From the NCBI RefSeq assembly GCF_004570345.1, contig NZ_SPQM01000006.1, forward strand, positions 1 through 64,000: a DNA stretch of 64,000 nt, in the 5' to 3' direction. This document shows positions 25,028 to 34,197 of the stretch, piece by piece (the first letter of the stretch is position 1; each line of letters begins with the position of its first letter). The position numbers and the translations under genes were made by a program. The notes under the pieces were generated by a model. The model ran no database searches. It was given only the letters and a program-made list of their open reading frames with translations, and was not told the DNA's origin. The stretch comes from Blastococcus sp. CT_GayMR20. GTDB taxonomy: Bacteria; Actinomycetota; Actinomycetes; Mycobacteriales; Geodermatophilaceae.

Positions 25028-26308
25028 GTGAATCCGGTCTGGACGACGCCGCACCGCTCGACCCCGGTCGACGCCGTGGTCGCCCTGCCCGGCTCCAAGT
25101 CGATCACCGCCCGGGCCCTGATCCTCGCGGCGATCGCGGACGGGCCGAGCCGGCTGGTCCGGCCGCTGCGCGCCCGCGACACCGACCTGATGGCCGCCGG
25201 CCTCCGCGCCCTCGGCGTCCGGATAGAGGACGACGGCGACGACCAGGTCGTGACCCCGTCGTCCCTGCGCGGACCGGCGCAGGTCGACGCCGGCCTGGCC
25301 GGCACCGTGCTGCGCTTCCTCCCGCCGGTCGCTGCCCTGGCCCACGGGGCCGTCACCGTGGACGGCGACCCGAGGCTGCGCGACCGCCCGAACGCCGGGC
25401 TGCTCGCCGCCCTCCGCGCCCTGGGCGTGTCCGTGGACGACGGCGGCCGCGGCCGCGCCCCGTTCACCGTGCACGGATCGGGCCGGGTGCGCGGCGGGGC
25501 CGTGGACGTGGACGCCAGCGAGTCCTCCCAGATCGTCTCCGGCCTGCTGCTCGCCGCGGCCCGCTTCGACGAGGGCATCGATCTGTCCCTCGCCGGCGGC
25601 GTCCCGTCGATGCCGCACGTGGAGATGACCGTGACGACGCTGCGCGAGCACGGCGTCGACGTCACTCCGACCGATCGCGGCTGGCGGGTTGCGCCCGGGC
25701 CCGTCGCCGCCCGCGACGTCGTCGTCGAGCCCGACCTCTCCAACGCCGCCCCCTTCCTCGCTGCGGCGCTGGCGACGGGCGGGCGGGTGACCGTGCGGGA
25801 CTGGCCGGCGGTCACGACCCAGCCCGGCGCCCAGCTGGACCGGCTGCTGGCCCGCATGGGTGCCGAGGTCGAGCGCACCCCCGTGGGGCTGCAGGTCACC
25901 GGCACCGGCACGATCCGGCCGCTCGTCGCCGACCTGGGCGAGGTGGGCGAGCTGACGCCGGTCCTCGCCGCGCTGTGCGCGCTGGCCGACGGGGCGTCGC
26001 GGCTGACCGGCATCGGCCACCTGCGCGGCCACGAGACCGACCGGCTACAGGCACTCGACGAGGTGCTGACTGCTGTCGGCGCGCGGGTCGAGCAGCTGCC
26101 CGACGGCCTGGTCATCGAGCCCGGACCGCGCCGGCCCGCCCTGCTGGACTCCTACGCCGACCACCGCATGGTGCACGCGGCCGCCGTCCTCGGGCTGGCG
26201 ATCGAGGGGGTGCAGGCCGGGGACCCCGGCGCCGTCACCAAGACGCTGCCCGACTTCGTCGATCGCTGGAACGGCCTGCTCGGCGACCCCGTGGGAGTCC
26301 CGCACTGA
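25028..26308 (+). CDS. aroA: 3-phosphoshikimate 1-carboxyvinyltransferase (EPSP synthase)
   Basis: A 426-aa EPSP synthase, joining shikimate-3-phosphate and PEP in aromatic amino acid synthesis. PGSKSITARALILAA contains the substrate-binding Lys and Ser. The RDRPNAGLL, ESSQIVSGLLLAA and DSYADHRMVHAAAVLGLA boxes are present. The GTG at 25028 is 6 nt after a CAGAAT -10-like box. The rsgA start overlaps its stop. Confidence 0.95.
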   Translation: MNPVWTTPHRSTPVDAVVALPGSKSITARALILAAIADGPSRLVRPLRARDTDLMAAGLRALGVRIEDDGDDQVVTPSSLRGPAQVDAGLAGTVLRFLPPVAALAHGAVTVDGDPRLRDRPNAGLLAALRALGVSVDDGGRGRAPFTVHGSGRVRGGAVDVDASESSQIVSGLLLAAARFDEGIDLSLAGGVPSMPHVEMTVTTLREHGVDVTPTDRGWRVAPGPVAARDVVVEPDLSNAAPFLAAALATGGRVTVRDWPAVTTQPGAQLDRLLARMGAEVERTPVGLQVTGTGTIRPLVADLGEVGELTPVLAALCALADGASRLTGIGHLRGHETDRLQALDEVLTAVGARVEQLPDGLVIEPGPRRPALLDSYADHRMVHAAAVLGLAIEGVQAGDPGAVTKTLPDFVDRWNGLLGDPVGVPH

Positions 26309-27324
26309 GCGGCCGGCGGCACGACAGCCGCTCGGACGAGGACGACATCCGGGTACGGCCCGGCCGTCGCGGTTCCCGCCCGCGCACGCGCACCCGGCCG
26401 GCGCACAAGGACGCCGTCCCCGGGCTGGTCGTCGCCGTCGACCGCGGTCGCATGACCGTGCGGGTCGAGGGTCCCGGCGTCGACGCGGTCGACGTCACGG
26501 CGATGCGCGCCCGGGAACTCGGCAAGCACGGGGTCGTCGTCGGCGACCGGGTGCGGCTGGTCGGTGACACGAGCGGCCGCACCGACAGCCTGGCGCGGAT
26601 CGTCTCCATCGAGGAACGGACGACGTCGCTGCGGCGCACCGCCGACGACACCGACCCCACCGAGCGCGTGGTCGTGGCCAATGCCGACCAGCTGGTCATC
26701 GTCACCGCGGTGACCGACCCCGAGCCGGCGTACGGCTTCCTCGACCGCTGCCTGGTCGCGGCCTACGCCGGTGGCCTCGAACCGCTGCTCTGCATGACGA
26801 AGACCGACCTCGGCAGCCCCCAGCCCCTGTTGGACCGGTACGCCGGGCTGGGCCTGGATGCCGTGCACATCTCCCGGGAAACGCCGCTGGACCCGCTCCT
26901 CGACCGGCTCGTCGACAGGATGAGCGTCTTCGTCGGCCAGTCCGGTGTCGGCAAGTCGACCCTGGTCAACCGGCTGGTCCCCGACGCGTTCCGGGCGGTG
27001 GGCGACGTGAGCAAGATCGGCAAGGGCCGGCACACGTCGTCCTCGGCCGTGCTCTTCGATCTCCCCGGCGGCGGCACCGTCATCGACACCCCCGGCATCC
27101 GGTCGTTCGGCCTCGCGCACGTCACCGCCGACGACGTCCTCGAGGCGTTCGAGGAGATCGCCGAAGCCGCCGTCGACTGCCCGCCGCTGTGCGGGCACAC
27201 CGCCGACGACCCCGAGTGCGCCCTCGACGCCTGGGCGGCGGCCGGCCCGCCGGCCCGGCTGGAGCAACTGGCGGCGCTCCGGGTGCTCCTCGGCGCGGTC
27301 GGTCAGCTCGGCCCCGGGTACTGA
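26305..27324 (+). CDS. rsgA: Ribosome small-subunit-dependent GTPase RsgA
   Basis: A 339-aa circularly permuted GTPase acting late in 30S assembly. After a basic N-terminal tail and OB fold come TKTDLG (G4), GQSGVGKSTL (G1), DTPGIRSFG (G3) and the zinc knuckle CPPLCGHTADDPEC. No ATG, GTG or TTG in this frame lies near the homologous N-terminus. CTG at 26305, overlapping the aroA stop as CTGA and preceded by GGGAG at the right distance, is the best start; the next ATG (26452) would cut into the OB fold. It corresponds to Rv3228. Its stop is 6 bp from that of the opposing gene. Confidence 0.9.
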   Translation: MSGRRHDSRSDEDDIRVRPGRRGSRPRTRTRPAHKDAVPGLVVAVDRGRMTVRVEGPGVDAVDVTAMRARELGKHGVVVGDRVRLVGDTSGRTDSLARIVSIEERTTSLRRTADDTDPTERVVVANADQLVIVTAVTDPEPAYGFLDRCLVAAYAGGLEPLLCMTKTDLGSPQPLLDRYAGLGLDAVHISRETPLDPLLDRLVDRMSVFVGQSGVGKSTLVNRLVPDAFRAVGDVSKIGKGRHTSSSAVLFDLPGGGTVIDTPGIRSFGLAHVTADDVLEAFEEIAEAAVDCPPLCGHTADDPECALDAWAAAGPPARLEQLAALRVLLGAVGQLGPGY

Positions 27325-27330
27325 GAGGAA

Positions 27331-28101
27331 CTAGCGGCGGCGGAACAGCCCGCGGCGCGGCTGGGCGAACAGCGCGTCGTCCATCGGTCCGTCGACCGCC
27401 TCGATCCGCAGCTCATGGCCCCGGCCGGGCGTCAGCCCGCCGATCTCCTCGGTGGACACGCAGACGCCCGTGCCCACGTCCAGCCGCACCCGGTAGGCGT
27501 CGGGGTAGGCCCTCAGCACGTAGTGGGGGTGGTCCGCGAACTCCAGCAGGTCGATCGCGCGGGTCCTCAGCAGCGGGCAGCACCCGCACCGCGGCTCGTA
27601 GTAGGGAGTCGGGCGCACCACGGCTTCCCAGGCCGGCCGGCCGGCGTGCTCCACCTCGGTGACGGCGTCGACCGTCACCGCCTCCCACTCCTCACCGGTC
27701 TCGCGGTCCTGGCCATCGGCGAGCTCGACCGGGTCGAGCATCGCCACCCACCGGTAGTCCTGGTACATCGGGGCGTCGGCGGACACCACCGCCGGGCGGA
27801 CGTCGACCAGCCCGTCCTGGCGCAGCACCGGTGGCTCGGCCTCGACCGGCCACGGCAGCCCTCTCGGGTAGCCGCCGTCCGGAGTCAGGACGCCGACCTG
27901 CAGCGGAGGCTCACGGACGATCTGGAGCAGATCGCCCTCGAGGGTCTCCACCCGGAGCTGGTCCGGACGGCGCAGCCAGGCCCGGACGTGATCCGGGCCG
28001 CCGCCGTCCACGCCGCGGCGGAGGGTGAACCGCAGCGTCGACCACCGCCACGGCGAGGAGCGCGCCAGGGCAGCGAACGAGTCGGCGCTCGGAACTAGCA
28101 C
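27331..28101 (-). CDS. Conserved hypothetical protein, LolA-like
   Basis: A 256-aa protein with no signal peptide or transmembrane helix. The N-terminal part (WSTLRFTLRR...VRAWLRRPDQLRVE...GDLLQIVREP) resembles the beta-rich LolA/LppX-like fold seen in many actinobacterial hypothetical proteins. A cysteine cluster, EPRCGCCPLL, sits near residue 180. The GTG at 28101 is 7 nt after a CAGACT box. Function is unknown. Confidence 0.6.
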   Translation of the reverse strand: MLVPSADSFAALARSSPWRWSTLRFTLRRGVDGGGPDHVRAWLRRPDQLRVETLEGDLLQIVREPPLQVGVLTPDGGYPRGLPWPVEAEPPVLRQDGLVDVRPAVVSADAPMYQDYRWVAMLDPVELADGQDRETGEEWEAVTVDAVTEVEHAGRPAWEAVVRPTPYYEPRCGCCPLLRTRAIDLLEFADHPHYVLRAYPDAYRVRLDVGTGVCVSTEEIGGLTPGRGHELRIEAVDGPMDDALFAQPRRGLFRRR

Positions 28102-28153
28102 GCGGGGAAGTCTGGCGCGCCCCGGCCGCGCGCACGAGCGAGTTACTCGGAAC

Positions 28154-28178
28154 GACCGCCATCCGCATCGCGGCGGTC
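28154..28178 (-). terminator. Possible terminator after the DUF2087 gene
   Basis: The 7-bp stem GACCGCC / GGCGGTC (28154-28160 / 28172-28178) lies ~45 bp beyond the DUF2087 stop on the minus strand. The rest of the 120-bp gap is featureless. Confidence 0.4.
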
Positions 28179-28221
28179 ATCCCGGCCCGCAGAACGACCA
28201 CCGTGCGCAAGACGGCGCGGA

Positions 28222-28758
28222 TCAGAGATCCACCGGACCGCCGATGCGCCAGTAGACGCCGGCCTCGCGGGTCAGCAGCCCCTCGTCGACGAGGTAGCGG
28301 CGCAGCGCGGCGACGTCCGGGTGCCAGACGGCCAGCAGCGCGTTGACCTCCCGCTCCGGGTACCGCACGCCGGGCTCGAAGACACGCACCAGGTGGTGCA
28401 GCACCAGGAGCCGCTTGCTGTGCTGCGCCGGGATCGAGACCAGCCGTCCGTCGCGGACGAACGCCGACAGCACCGCGTCCTCGGCCGGGTCGTCGGACAG
28501 CGGCTCCGGGGGCGGTGCCGCCTCGGCGGCGGCCCGGGCGGCCACGCCGAACCGGTCGGCGTGCAGCAGGAGGGTGTGGCCGTCGCGGTGCACGAGCCCG
28601 GCGCGGGCCAGCCGGCGGGCGGCGAGGGCGACGTCCTTGAGCGGGAGGCCCGACGCCGCGGCCACCTCCTCGGTCGTCCCGGCGCCCAGCGCGAGGGCCG
28701 CCACGACCTTCAGACGCGTGGGATCGGCCAGCAGTCCGGCGATCGTCGCGGCGTCCAC
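28222..28758 (-). CDS. DUF2087 protein with N-terminal ArsR-like helix-turn-helix
   Basis: A 178-aa protein. Residues ~1-75 look like a winged helix (LLADPTRLKVVAALALGAGT, ASGLPLKDVALAARRLARAG). Residues ~105-178 are a DUF2087 domain (FVRDGRLVSIPAQHSKRLLV, YPEREVNALLA, EAGVYWRIGG). It is probably a transcriptional regulator of unknown signal. The GTG at 28758 is chosen from the -10 box; a longer open frame upstream lacks similarity. Confidence 0.8.
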   Translation of the reverse strand: MDAATIAGLLADPTRLKVVAALALGAGTTEEVAAASGLPLKDVALAARRLARAGLVHRDGHTLLLHADRFGVAARAAAEAAPPPEPLSDDPAEDAVLSAFVRDGRLVSIPAQHSKRLLVLHHLVRVFEPGVRYPEREVNALLAVWHPDVAALRRYLVDEGLLTREAGVYWRIGGPVDL

Positions 28759-28770
28759 GCTCCGACGGTA
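28758..28770 (-). promoter_or_regulatory. -10 box TACCGT, leaderless start
   Basis: TACCGT (complement of 28765-28770) lies 6 nt before the GTG at 28758. Confidence 0.5.
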
Positions 28771-28809
28771 TCGGCGCATCCCCGGATCCCGGACGGGTAC
28801 TCCGGGGGC

Positions 28810-28992
28810 ATGGTCAGTCCCATCGACATCCAGAAGGCTCTGTCCGGCATGGACTATCCGGCGAGCAAGGACGACATCGTCCGCCACGCGGAGCAGCAAG
28901 GGGGTGACAAGGAGGTCGTGGAGGCCCTCAGGAAGATCGAGGACCGCGAGTACGAAGGCCCGAGTGGGGTCAGTTCAGCGGTCTTCGACTGA
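28810..28992 (+). CDS. DUF2795 domain protein
   Basis: A 60-aa protein that is essentially one DUF2795 domain: MVSPIDIQKALSGMDYPASK then DDIVRHAEQQGGDKEVVEAL and DREYEGPSGVSSAV. These small proteins are widespread in actinobacteria with no assigned function. It is transcribed divergently from the DUF2087 regulator and 22 bp before hisN. Confidence 0.8.
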   Translation: MVSPIDIQKALSGMDYPASKDDIVRHAEQQGGDKEVVEALRKIEDREYEGPSGVSSAVFD

Positions 28993-29000
28993 TCCCCGGC

Positions 29001-29015
29001 TAGGTTCGGTGCCCA
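29001..29015 (+). promoter_or_regulatory. -10 box TAGGTT, near-leaderless start
   Basis: TAGGTT at 29001-29006 lies 8 nt before the hisN ATG at 29015. Confidence 0.45.
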
Positions 29016-29818
29016 TGACGTCGGGGCGCGGGTTTTCGGAGGACATGAGGCTGGCACACGTGCTGGCCGATCAGGCCGACTCGATCAGCCTGGACCGCTT
29101 CAAGGCGCAGGACCTGAAGGTCGACACCAAGCCCGACCTGACGCCGGTGACCGACGCCGACCGGGCCGTCGAGGAGATGCTGCGCATCACCCTCAGCCGG
29201 GCTCGCACCCGCGACGCGGTGATGGGCGAGGAGTTCGGCACCACCGGTCACGGCCCGCGCCGCTGGGTGCTCGACCCGATCGACGGCACGAAGAACTTCG
29301 TCCGCGGCGTGCCGGTCTGGGCGACCCTCATCGCCCTCTTCGACGGCGAGGAGCCGGTGGTCGGCCTGGTCTCGGCCCCCGCGCTCAACCGGCGCTGGTG
29401 GGCGGCCAAGGACGTCGGCGCCTGGACGGGGCGCCGCCTGGAGTCCGCGACCCGCTGCCAGGTGTCGCAGGTGACCGACCTGGCGGACGCGAGCCTGTCG
29501 TACTCGAGCCTCTCGGGCTGGGCGGACCGGGGACGCCTCGACGGCTTCCTCGACCTCACCCGCTCCGTCTGGCGCACCCGCGCCTACGGCGACTTCTGGA
29601 GCTACGTCCTGCTGGCCGAGGGCGCCGTCGACATCGCCTGCGAGCCGGAGGTGTCGATCTGGGACCTCGCTGCCCTCGACGTCATCGTGCGGGAGGCCGG
29701 CGGCACCTTCACCGACCTGACCGGCGCCCCGGGACCGGCCGGCGGGCACGCACTGGCGACCAACGGCGCGCTGCACGAGGCGGCACTGCGCCACATCCGG
29801 CTGCCCGACCCCGACTGA
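29015..29818 (+). CDS. hisN: Histidinol-phosphatase, inositol monophosphatase family
   Basis: A 267-aa protein of the IMPase fold. GEEFG (metal Glu), WVLDPIDGTKNFVRG (the DPIDGT metal-binding loop) and SIWDLAALDVIVREAGG (WD motif) are all present. The KPDLTPVTDADRAVEE N-terminal motif and the overall sequence match actinobacterial HisN, which removes phosphate from histidinol-phosphate in histidine synthesis. Inositol monophosphatase activity is an alternative. Convergent with the sugar kinase, 9 bp away. Confidence 0.88.
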   Translation: MTSGRGFSEDMRLAHVLADQADSISLDRFKAQDLKVDTKPDLTPVTDADRAVEEMLRITLSRARTRDAVMGEEFGTTGHGPRRWVLDPIDGTKNFVRGVPVWATLIALFDGEEPVVGLVSAPALNRRWWAAKDVGAWTGRRLESATRCQVSQVTDLADASLSYSSLSGWADRGRLDGFLDLTRSVWRTRAYGDFWSYVLLAEGAVDIACEPEVSIWDLAALDVIVREAGGTFTDLTGAPGPAGGHALATNGALHEAALRHIRLPDPD

Positions 29819-29827
29819 CCTGCACGG

Positions 29828-31210
29828 TCACGAGGTCGTCCCGCGCCACCGCTCCGCCGCGCGTGCCAGCTCCGGCGCCGGGCGCGGCTCCACCATCGGG
29901 CCGTGGTCCCGCCGGGGGACGACGTCGAGCCCGGCGCCCCGGCCGGCCAGCATCGCAGCGCCGACCGCCGAGGCGCTGCGCAGCCGCAGGTGACGGACCG
30001 GCCACTGCAGGACGTCGGCGAGCACCTGCTGGACGACGGCGGCCCGGGCGCCGCCACCGGTGAGGACGACGGGCACGGCTCCCGACGGGACGTCGAGCAG
30101 CCCGACCGCCGCGGCGACGGCGAATCCGATCCCCTCGACCGCCGCCCGGGCGAGGTCCGCGCGCGTGGTGCCCGGTTCGAGCCCGGCCCAGCCGCCCCGG
30201 TCGTCCGGGCCGGCGACGCCGCCGCGCTCGCCGGTGAGGAAGGGGCGGAACACCGCTCCCCCGGCCCCGGCGGGCGCCGAGGCGGCTGCGTCGAACAGCT
30301 CGTTCCAGCTCAGGCCGAGGACGCCGCAGACCCACTCCCACGCGGAGCCGCCGTTCTGCAGCGCGGCCATCGCGTACCAGCCGCCGTCGGCGTCGGCGTA
30401 GCCGTGCACCACCGGGTCGTCGACCGGTCGCGGCCGCCATCCGGGCCGGAGCACCTGGACGCCGGTCCCGAGGTTGACCTGCAGGGCCCCTTTCGTCCCG
30501 GCCGCGAACAGGGCCAGCGGGGTGTCCGCGCCGCCGACCACCACCGGCACCTCGCCGACCGGCAGCGCCGCGGTCCCGACGACGTCGGCGGATGACCGGA
30601 CGTCCGGGAGGAGCGCGCGGTCGATGCCGCCCGCCGCGACCGCTGCGGCCGACCAGTCGTCGGCCACGACGTCCCAGAGCAGGGTGGCCGAGGCGTCGCT
30701 GCGGTCGGTGACCGCGCCGGGGACGAGCGTTGCGCGGAGCGCGTCCTTGGGCAGCAGAGCAGCCGCGGCCCGGTCGACGACAGCCGGCTCGTTCATCGCC
30801 AGCCAGGCCAGCATCGGGCCGGTCATCCCCGGCGCGAGCGGGTTCGCCAGGGCGGCCCGGTCGGCGGACGGCAGGGCCCGCCAGCGTGCCAGCTCGCCGG
30901 TCGCGCGCCGGTCGGGCCACAGCAGTGCCGGCCGCAGCGCGGTCTCGGCGTCGTCCACCAGGACGGCGCCGTGCATCTGCCCGGCGATCCCGAGCGCCCG
31001 CACCGGGGCGCCGGAGAGGTCCAGCCCGGCGAGCGCCTCGTCGAACGCGCGCCGCCAGGTGCCGACGTCGGTCTCGGCCCACCCCGGCGCCGGTCGCGCG
31101 ACCTCGTACGCGGACTCGGCCTCGCCGACGACCTCCCCCGCCGCGTCGAGCGCGACCAGCTTCAGGCCGCTCGTGCCCAGGTCGGCGCCGAGCAGGACGT
31201 CGTCGGGCAT
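29828..31210 (-). CDS. FGGY-family carbohydrate kinase, xylulokinase-like
   Basis: A 460-aa sugar kinase. LLGADLGTSGLKLVALD is the phosphate-1 loop, GIAGQMHGAVLVDD is typical of xylulokinases, and LTGGGARAAVVQQVLADVLQ is the adenosine motif. GGADTPLALFAAG replaces the usual GGGDN segment but keeps the catalytic Asp. Xylulose is the best substrate guess. It is last in a three-gene minus-strand operon, 6 bp after the XdhC-like gene. Confidence 0.82.
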   Translation of the reverse strand: MPDDVLLGADLGTSGLKLVALDAAGEVVGEAESAYEVARPAPGWAETDVGTWRRAFDEALAGLDLSGAPVRALGIAGQMHGAVLVDDAETALRPALLWPDRRATGELARWRALPSADRAALANPLAPGMTGPMLAWLAMNEPAVVDRAAAALLPKDALRATLVPGAVTDRSDASATLLWDVVADDWSAAAVAAGGIDRALLPDVRSSADVVGTAALPVGEVPVVVGGADTPLALFAAGTKGALQVNLGTGVQVLRPGWRPRPVDDPVVHGYADADGGWYAMAALQNGGSAWEWVCGVLGLSWNELFDAAASAPAGAGGAVFRPFLTGERGGVAGPDDRGGWAGLEPGTTRADLARAAVEGIGFAVAAAVGLLDVPSGAVPVVLTGGGARAAVVQQVLADVLQWPVRHLRLRSASAVGAAMLAGRGAGLDVVPRRDHGPMVEPRPAPELARAAERWRGTTS

Positions 31211-31216
31211 CGGGCG

Positions 31217-31696
31217 TCAGCCGGGATGCGCGAAGCCGCCGGCGCGGCCGTTGCGGTCGGCCAGCAGCCCGGCGAGCGTCGAGACCGCGATCTCCGCCGG
31301 GGCCTTCGAGCCGATGTCGAGGCCGATCGGGCGGTGCACCCGGGCGATGTCCGCCTCGGGCACTCCGAGCGCGGTCAGCGCGGCGACGTGCGGGCCCTCG
31401 TGCCGGGGGTTGCCCATGACGCCGATCCAGCGGGCGGGCCGGGCGAGCGCGTCGCGGAGCAGTTCCCCCAGCTCGTCGCGGTGGTGGTCGGTCACCACGA
31501 CGTCCGCCGTGCCCGCGGCGAGCTCCCGGTCCAGCTCGGCGAAGCTCCGCACGACGAGGTCCGGCGTGCCCGCGGGAACGCGCTCGCCGTCCGGCTCGAC
31601 GACCACGGTGCGGAAGCCGAGCTCCGCACCCCAGCGCACCAGTACGTCGGCCACCGGCCAGGCGAAGACCGCCACCAGCAGCCGGTCGGCGGTCAC
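31217..31696 (-). CDS. XdhC C-terminal (Rossmann) domain-only protein
   Basis: A 159-aa protein containing only the Rossmann half of XdhC/CoxI proteins: [38 protein letters not shown] and [18 protein letters not shown]. Normal XdhC proteins have a preceding XdhC_CoxI domain and serve molybdenum hydroxylase maturation; that domain and any xdh genes are absent here. Its GTG overlaps the TGA of the aldo/keto reductase gene (GTGA). The role in this sugar-kinase operon is unclear. Confidence 0.78.
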   Translation of the reverse strand: MTADRLLVAVFAWPVADVLVRWGAELGFRTVVVEPDGERVPAGTPDLVVRSFAELDRELAAGTADVVVTDHHRDELGELLRDALARPARWIGVMGNPRHEGPHVAALTALGVPEADIARVHRPIGLDIGSKAPAEIAVSTLAGLLADRNGRAGGFAHPG

Positions 31697-32700
31697 GCCC
31701 GCTCCGGGCTGTCGCCGTAGGAGTAGGCGGCGTCGACGTACCGGCCGCCGGCGGCGACCCCGGGAGGTGCGATCCCGTCGAGCCGCGCGAGGTCGTCGGC
31801 GGAGAGCCGGACGTCGGCGGCGGCGACGTTCTCCTCGAGGTAGGTCCGCCGCTTGGTGCCCGGGATGGGGACGACGTCCTCTCCCTGGGCCAGCACCCAG
31901 GCCAGCGCCAGCTGACCCGGGGTCGTCCCCTTCTCCTGCGCCATCGCCCGGACGGCCTCGACGAGGCGGAGGTTCACCGCGAAGGCCTCCCCGGTGAACC
32001 GCGGATGACCCCGCCGCCAGTCGTCCTCCCCGAAGTCCTCGGGGCCGGTGATGGCGCCGGTCAGGAAGCCCCGGCCCAGCGGGCTGAAGGGGACGATGCC
32101 GATGCCGTGCTCGCGCGCGACGCCGAGCACTTCTGCCTCCAGGTCCCGCGTCCACAGCGACCACTCGCTCTGCAGGGCGGCGATCGGGTGCACGGCCACC
32201 GCCCGCCGGATCGATGCGGCGCTGGCCTCCGACAGGCCGAGGTACCGGACCTTGCCCTGCTCGACGAGCTCGGCCAGCGCACCGACCGTGTCCTCGATCG
32301 GCACCTTCCGGTCCACGCGGTGCTGGTAGTAGAGGTCGATCACGTCCACCTTCAGCCGTCGCAGGCTGTCCTCCACGCGCGCACGCACGTTCTCCGGGCG
32401 GCCGTCGATGCGCTGGCCGCCGTCCTCGGTCCGGCTGATCGCGAACTTCGTGGCGAGCTGGACATCGTCCCGGCGGCCGGCGATCGCCTCCCCGACCAGC
32501 TCCTCGTTGTGCCCGTCGCCGTAGACGTCGGAGGTGTCGAGGAACGTGACCCCCAGGTCCAGGGCCCGGTGGATCGTCGCGATCGACTCCTTCCGGTCGG
32601 CGGCGCCGTACATCTGGCTCATGCCCATGCAGCCGAGGCCGAGCGAGGAGACGGTCAGGCCGGTCAGGCCGAGCGTGCGGGTGCCGACGGAGGGACTCAT
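31693..32700 (-). CDS. Aldo/keto reductase
   Basis: A 335-aa AKR13-like (YajO/PLP reductase type) NADPH oxidoreductase. [34 protein letters not shown] (catalytic Asp and Tyr), ATKFAISR (Lys), [20 protein letters not shown] (His) and [17 protein letters not shown] (cofactor) are intact. It is first gene of the operon AKR - XdhC-like - FGGY kinase. The substrate is unknown. The inverted repeat's left arm begins inside this gene as far as this window shows (31,731). Confidence 0.9.
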   Translation of the reverse strand: MSPSVGTRTLGLTGLTVSSLGLGCMGMSQMYGAADRKESIATIHRALDLGVTFLDTSDVYGDGHNEELVGEAIAGRRDDVQLATKFAISRTEDGGQRIDGRPENVRARVEDSLRRLKVDVIDLYYQHRVDRKVPIEDTVGALAELVEQGKVRYLGLSEASAASIRRAVAVHPIAALQSEWSLWTRDLEAEVLGVAREHGIGIVPFSPLGRGFLTGAITGPEDFGEDDWRRGHPRFTGEAFAVNLRLVEAVRAMAQEKGTTPGQLALAWVLAQGEDVVPIPGTKRRTYLEENVAAADVRLSADDLARLDGIAPPGVAAGGRYVDAAYSYGDSPERA

Positions 32701-32802
32701 GCCCGCATCCTCGTGCGTCGCCACCCGGGCCCGCCACCGGCCCCTCTGGTGGAATGGTCGAGCTGGGTGCCGACCGCCGGCAGCCGACAAGGAGGCCCTT
32801 CG

Positions 32803-34197
32803 TTGGAGTACGCCGAGTCCGTCGTCGACCTGGTCGGCAACACCCCGCTGGTGCGCCTCACCTCGGTGACCAGCTCCCTGGGCCCCGACGCGCCGCTGGT
32901 GCTGGCGAAGCTCGAGTACCTCAACCCGGGCGGATCGGTGAAGGACCGCATCGCCGTCCGGATGGTCGACGCCGCCGAGGCGAGCGGTGCGCTGAAGCCG
33001 GGCGGGACGATCGTGGAGCCGACCAGCGGCAACACCGGCATCGGGCTCGCCCTCGTCGCCCAGCAGCGCGGCTACAGCTGCATCTTCATCTGTCCCGACA
33101 AGGTGGGCCAGGAGAAGATCAACGTGCTGAAGGCCTACGGCGCCGAGGTCGTCGTCTGCCCGACCGCCGTCGACCCGTCCGATCCGCGGTCGTACTACTC
33201 GGTCTCCGACCGGCTCGCCCGCGAGACGCCGGGCGGCTGGAAGCCCGACCAGTACTCGAACCCGGCGAACCCGCAGTCGCACTACGAGACGACCGGCCCG
33301 GAGATCTGGGCGCAGACCGAGGGCCGGATCACCACCTTCGTCACGGGCATGGGCACCGGCGGCACGATCAGCGGGATCGGGCGCTACCTCAAGGAGGCGT
33401 CCGGCGGTCGCGTGCGCGTCGTCGGCGCCGACCCCGAGGGCTCGGTCTACTCCGGGGGCACCGGCCGCCCGTACCTGGTGGAGGGCGTCGGCGAGGATTT
33501 CTGGCCGTCCACGTACGACCGCGAGATCGCCGACGAGATCATCCCCGTGTCCGACGGCGACTCCTTCGCGATGACCCGGCGGCTGGCCCGGGAGGAGGGG
33601 CTGCTGGTCGGCGGCTCCTGCGGGATGGCCGTCGTCGCCGCGGTGAAGGCAGCGAGGAAGCTCACCAGGGACGACGTCATGGTGGTGCTGCTCCCGGACG
33701 GCGGCCGCGGCTACCTCAACAAGATCTTCAGCGACAAGTGGATGGCCGACTACGGCTTCCTCGACTCCGCCTCGGGCACCACGGTCGGCGAGCTCCTGCA
33801 CACCAAGTCCGGCGAGACCCCGACGCTGGTGCACACGCATCCGAACGAGACCGTCCGCGACGCGATCAACATCCTCCGCGAGTACGGCGTCAGCCAGCTG
33901 CCGGTGGTGCGCGCGGAGCCCCCGGTGACGGCCGGCGAGGTCGTCGGCTCGGTCGACGAGAAGACCCTGCTCGACTCGCTCTTCGCCGGCCGGGCCAGCC
34001 TCGCCGACCGGGTGGAGAAGCACATGTCCCCGCCGCTGCCGATCATCGGCTCCGGGGAGGAGGTCGGCGCGGCGGTCGCCGCGCTCGGCTCCGCCGACGC
34101 GCTCGTGGTGCACGTCGACGGCAAGCCGGCCGGCGTCGTCACCCGCCAGGACGTGCTCGGCCACCTGGCGGGGCTCGGGCATACGGTCGGCCCATGA
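32803..34197 (+). CDS. cbs: Cystathionine beta-synthase
   Basis: A 464-aa PLP enzyme condensing serine and homocysteine. NPGGSVKDR supplies the Schiff-base Lys47, TSGNTG (about residues 74-79) binds substrate, and [10 protein letters not shown] binds the PLP phosphate. Two C-terminal CBS domains (about residues 330-460) are typical of the actinobacterial enzyme; the length equals Rv1077. AAGGAGG ends 8 nt before the TTG at 32803. The stop overlaps the metB start (ATGA): a reverse-transsulfuration pair. Confidence 0.95.
   Translation: MEYAESVVDLVGNTPLVRLTSVTSSLGPDAPLVLAKLEYLNPGGSVKDRIAVRMVDAAEASGALKPGGTIVEPTSGNTGIGLALVAQQRGYSCIFICPDKVGQEKINVLKAYGAEVVVCPTAVDPSDPRSYYSVSDRLARETPGGWKPDQYSNPANPQSHYETTGPEIWAQTEGRITTFVTGMGTGGTISGIGRYLKEASGGRVRVVGADPEGSVYSGGTGRPYLVEGVGEDFWPSTYDREIADEIIPVSDGDSFAMTRRLAREEGLLVGGSCGMAVVAAVKAARKLTRDDVMVVLLPDGGRGYLNKIFSDKWMADYGFLDSASGTTVGELLHTKSGETPTLVHTHPNETVRDAINILREYGVSQLPVVRAEPPVTAGEVVGSVDEKTLLDSLFAGRASLADRVEKHMSPPLPIIGSGEEVGAAVAALGSADALVVHVDGKPAGVVTRQDVLGHLAGLGHTVGP
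34182..34194 (+). promoter_or_regulatory. Internal -10 box TACGGT before metB
   Basis: TACGGT at 34182-34187, inside the end of cbs, lies 6 nt before the metB ATG at 34194. This could give metB its own leaderless transcript in addition to read-through. Confidence 0.4.
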
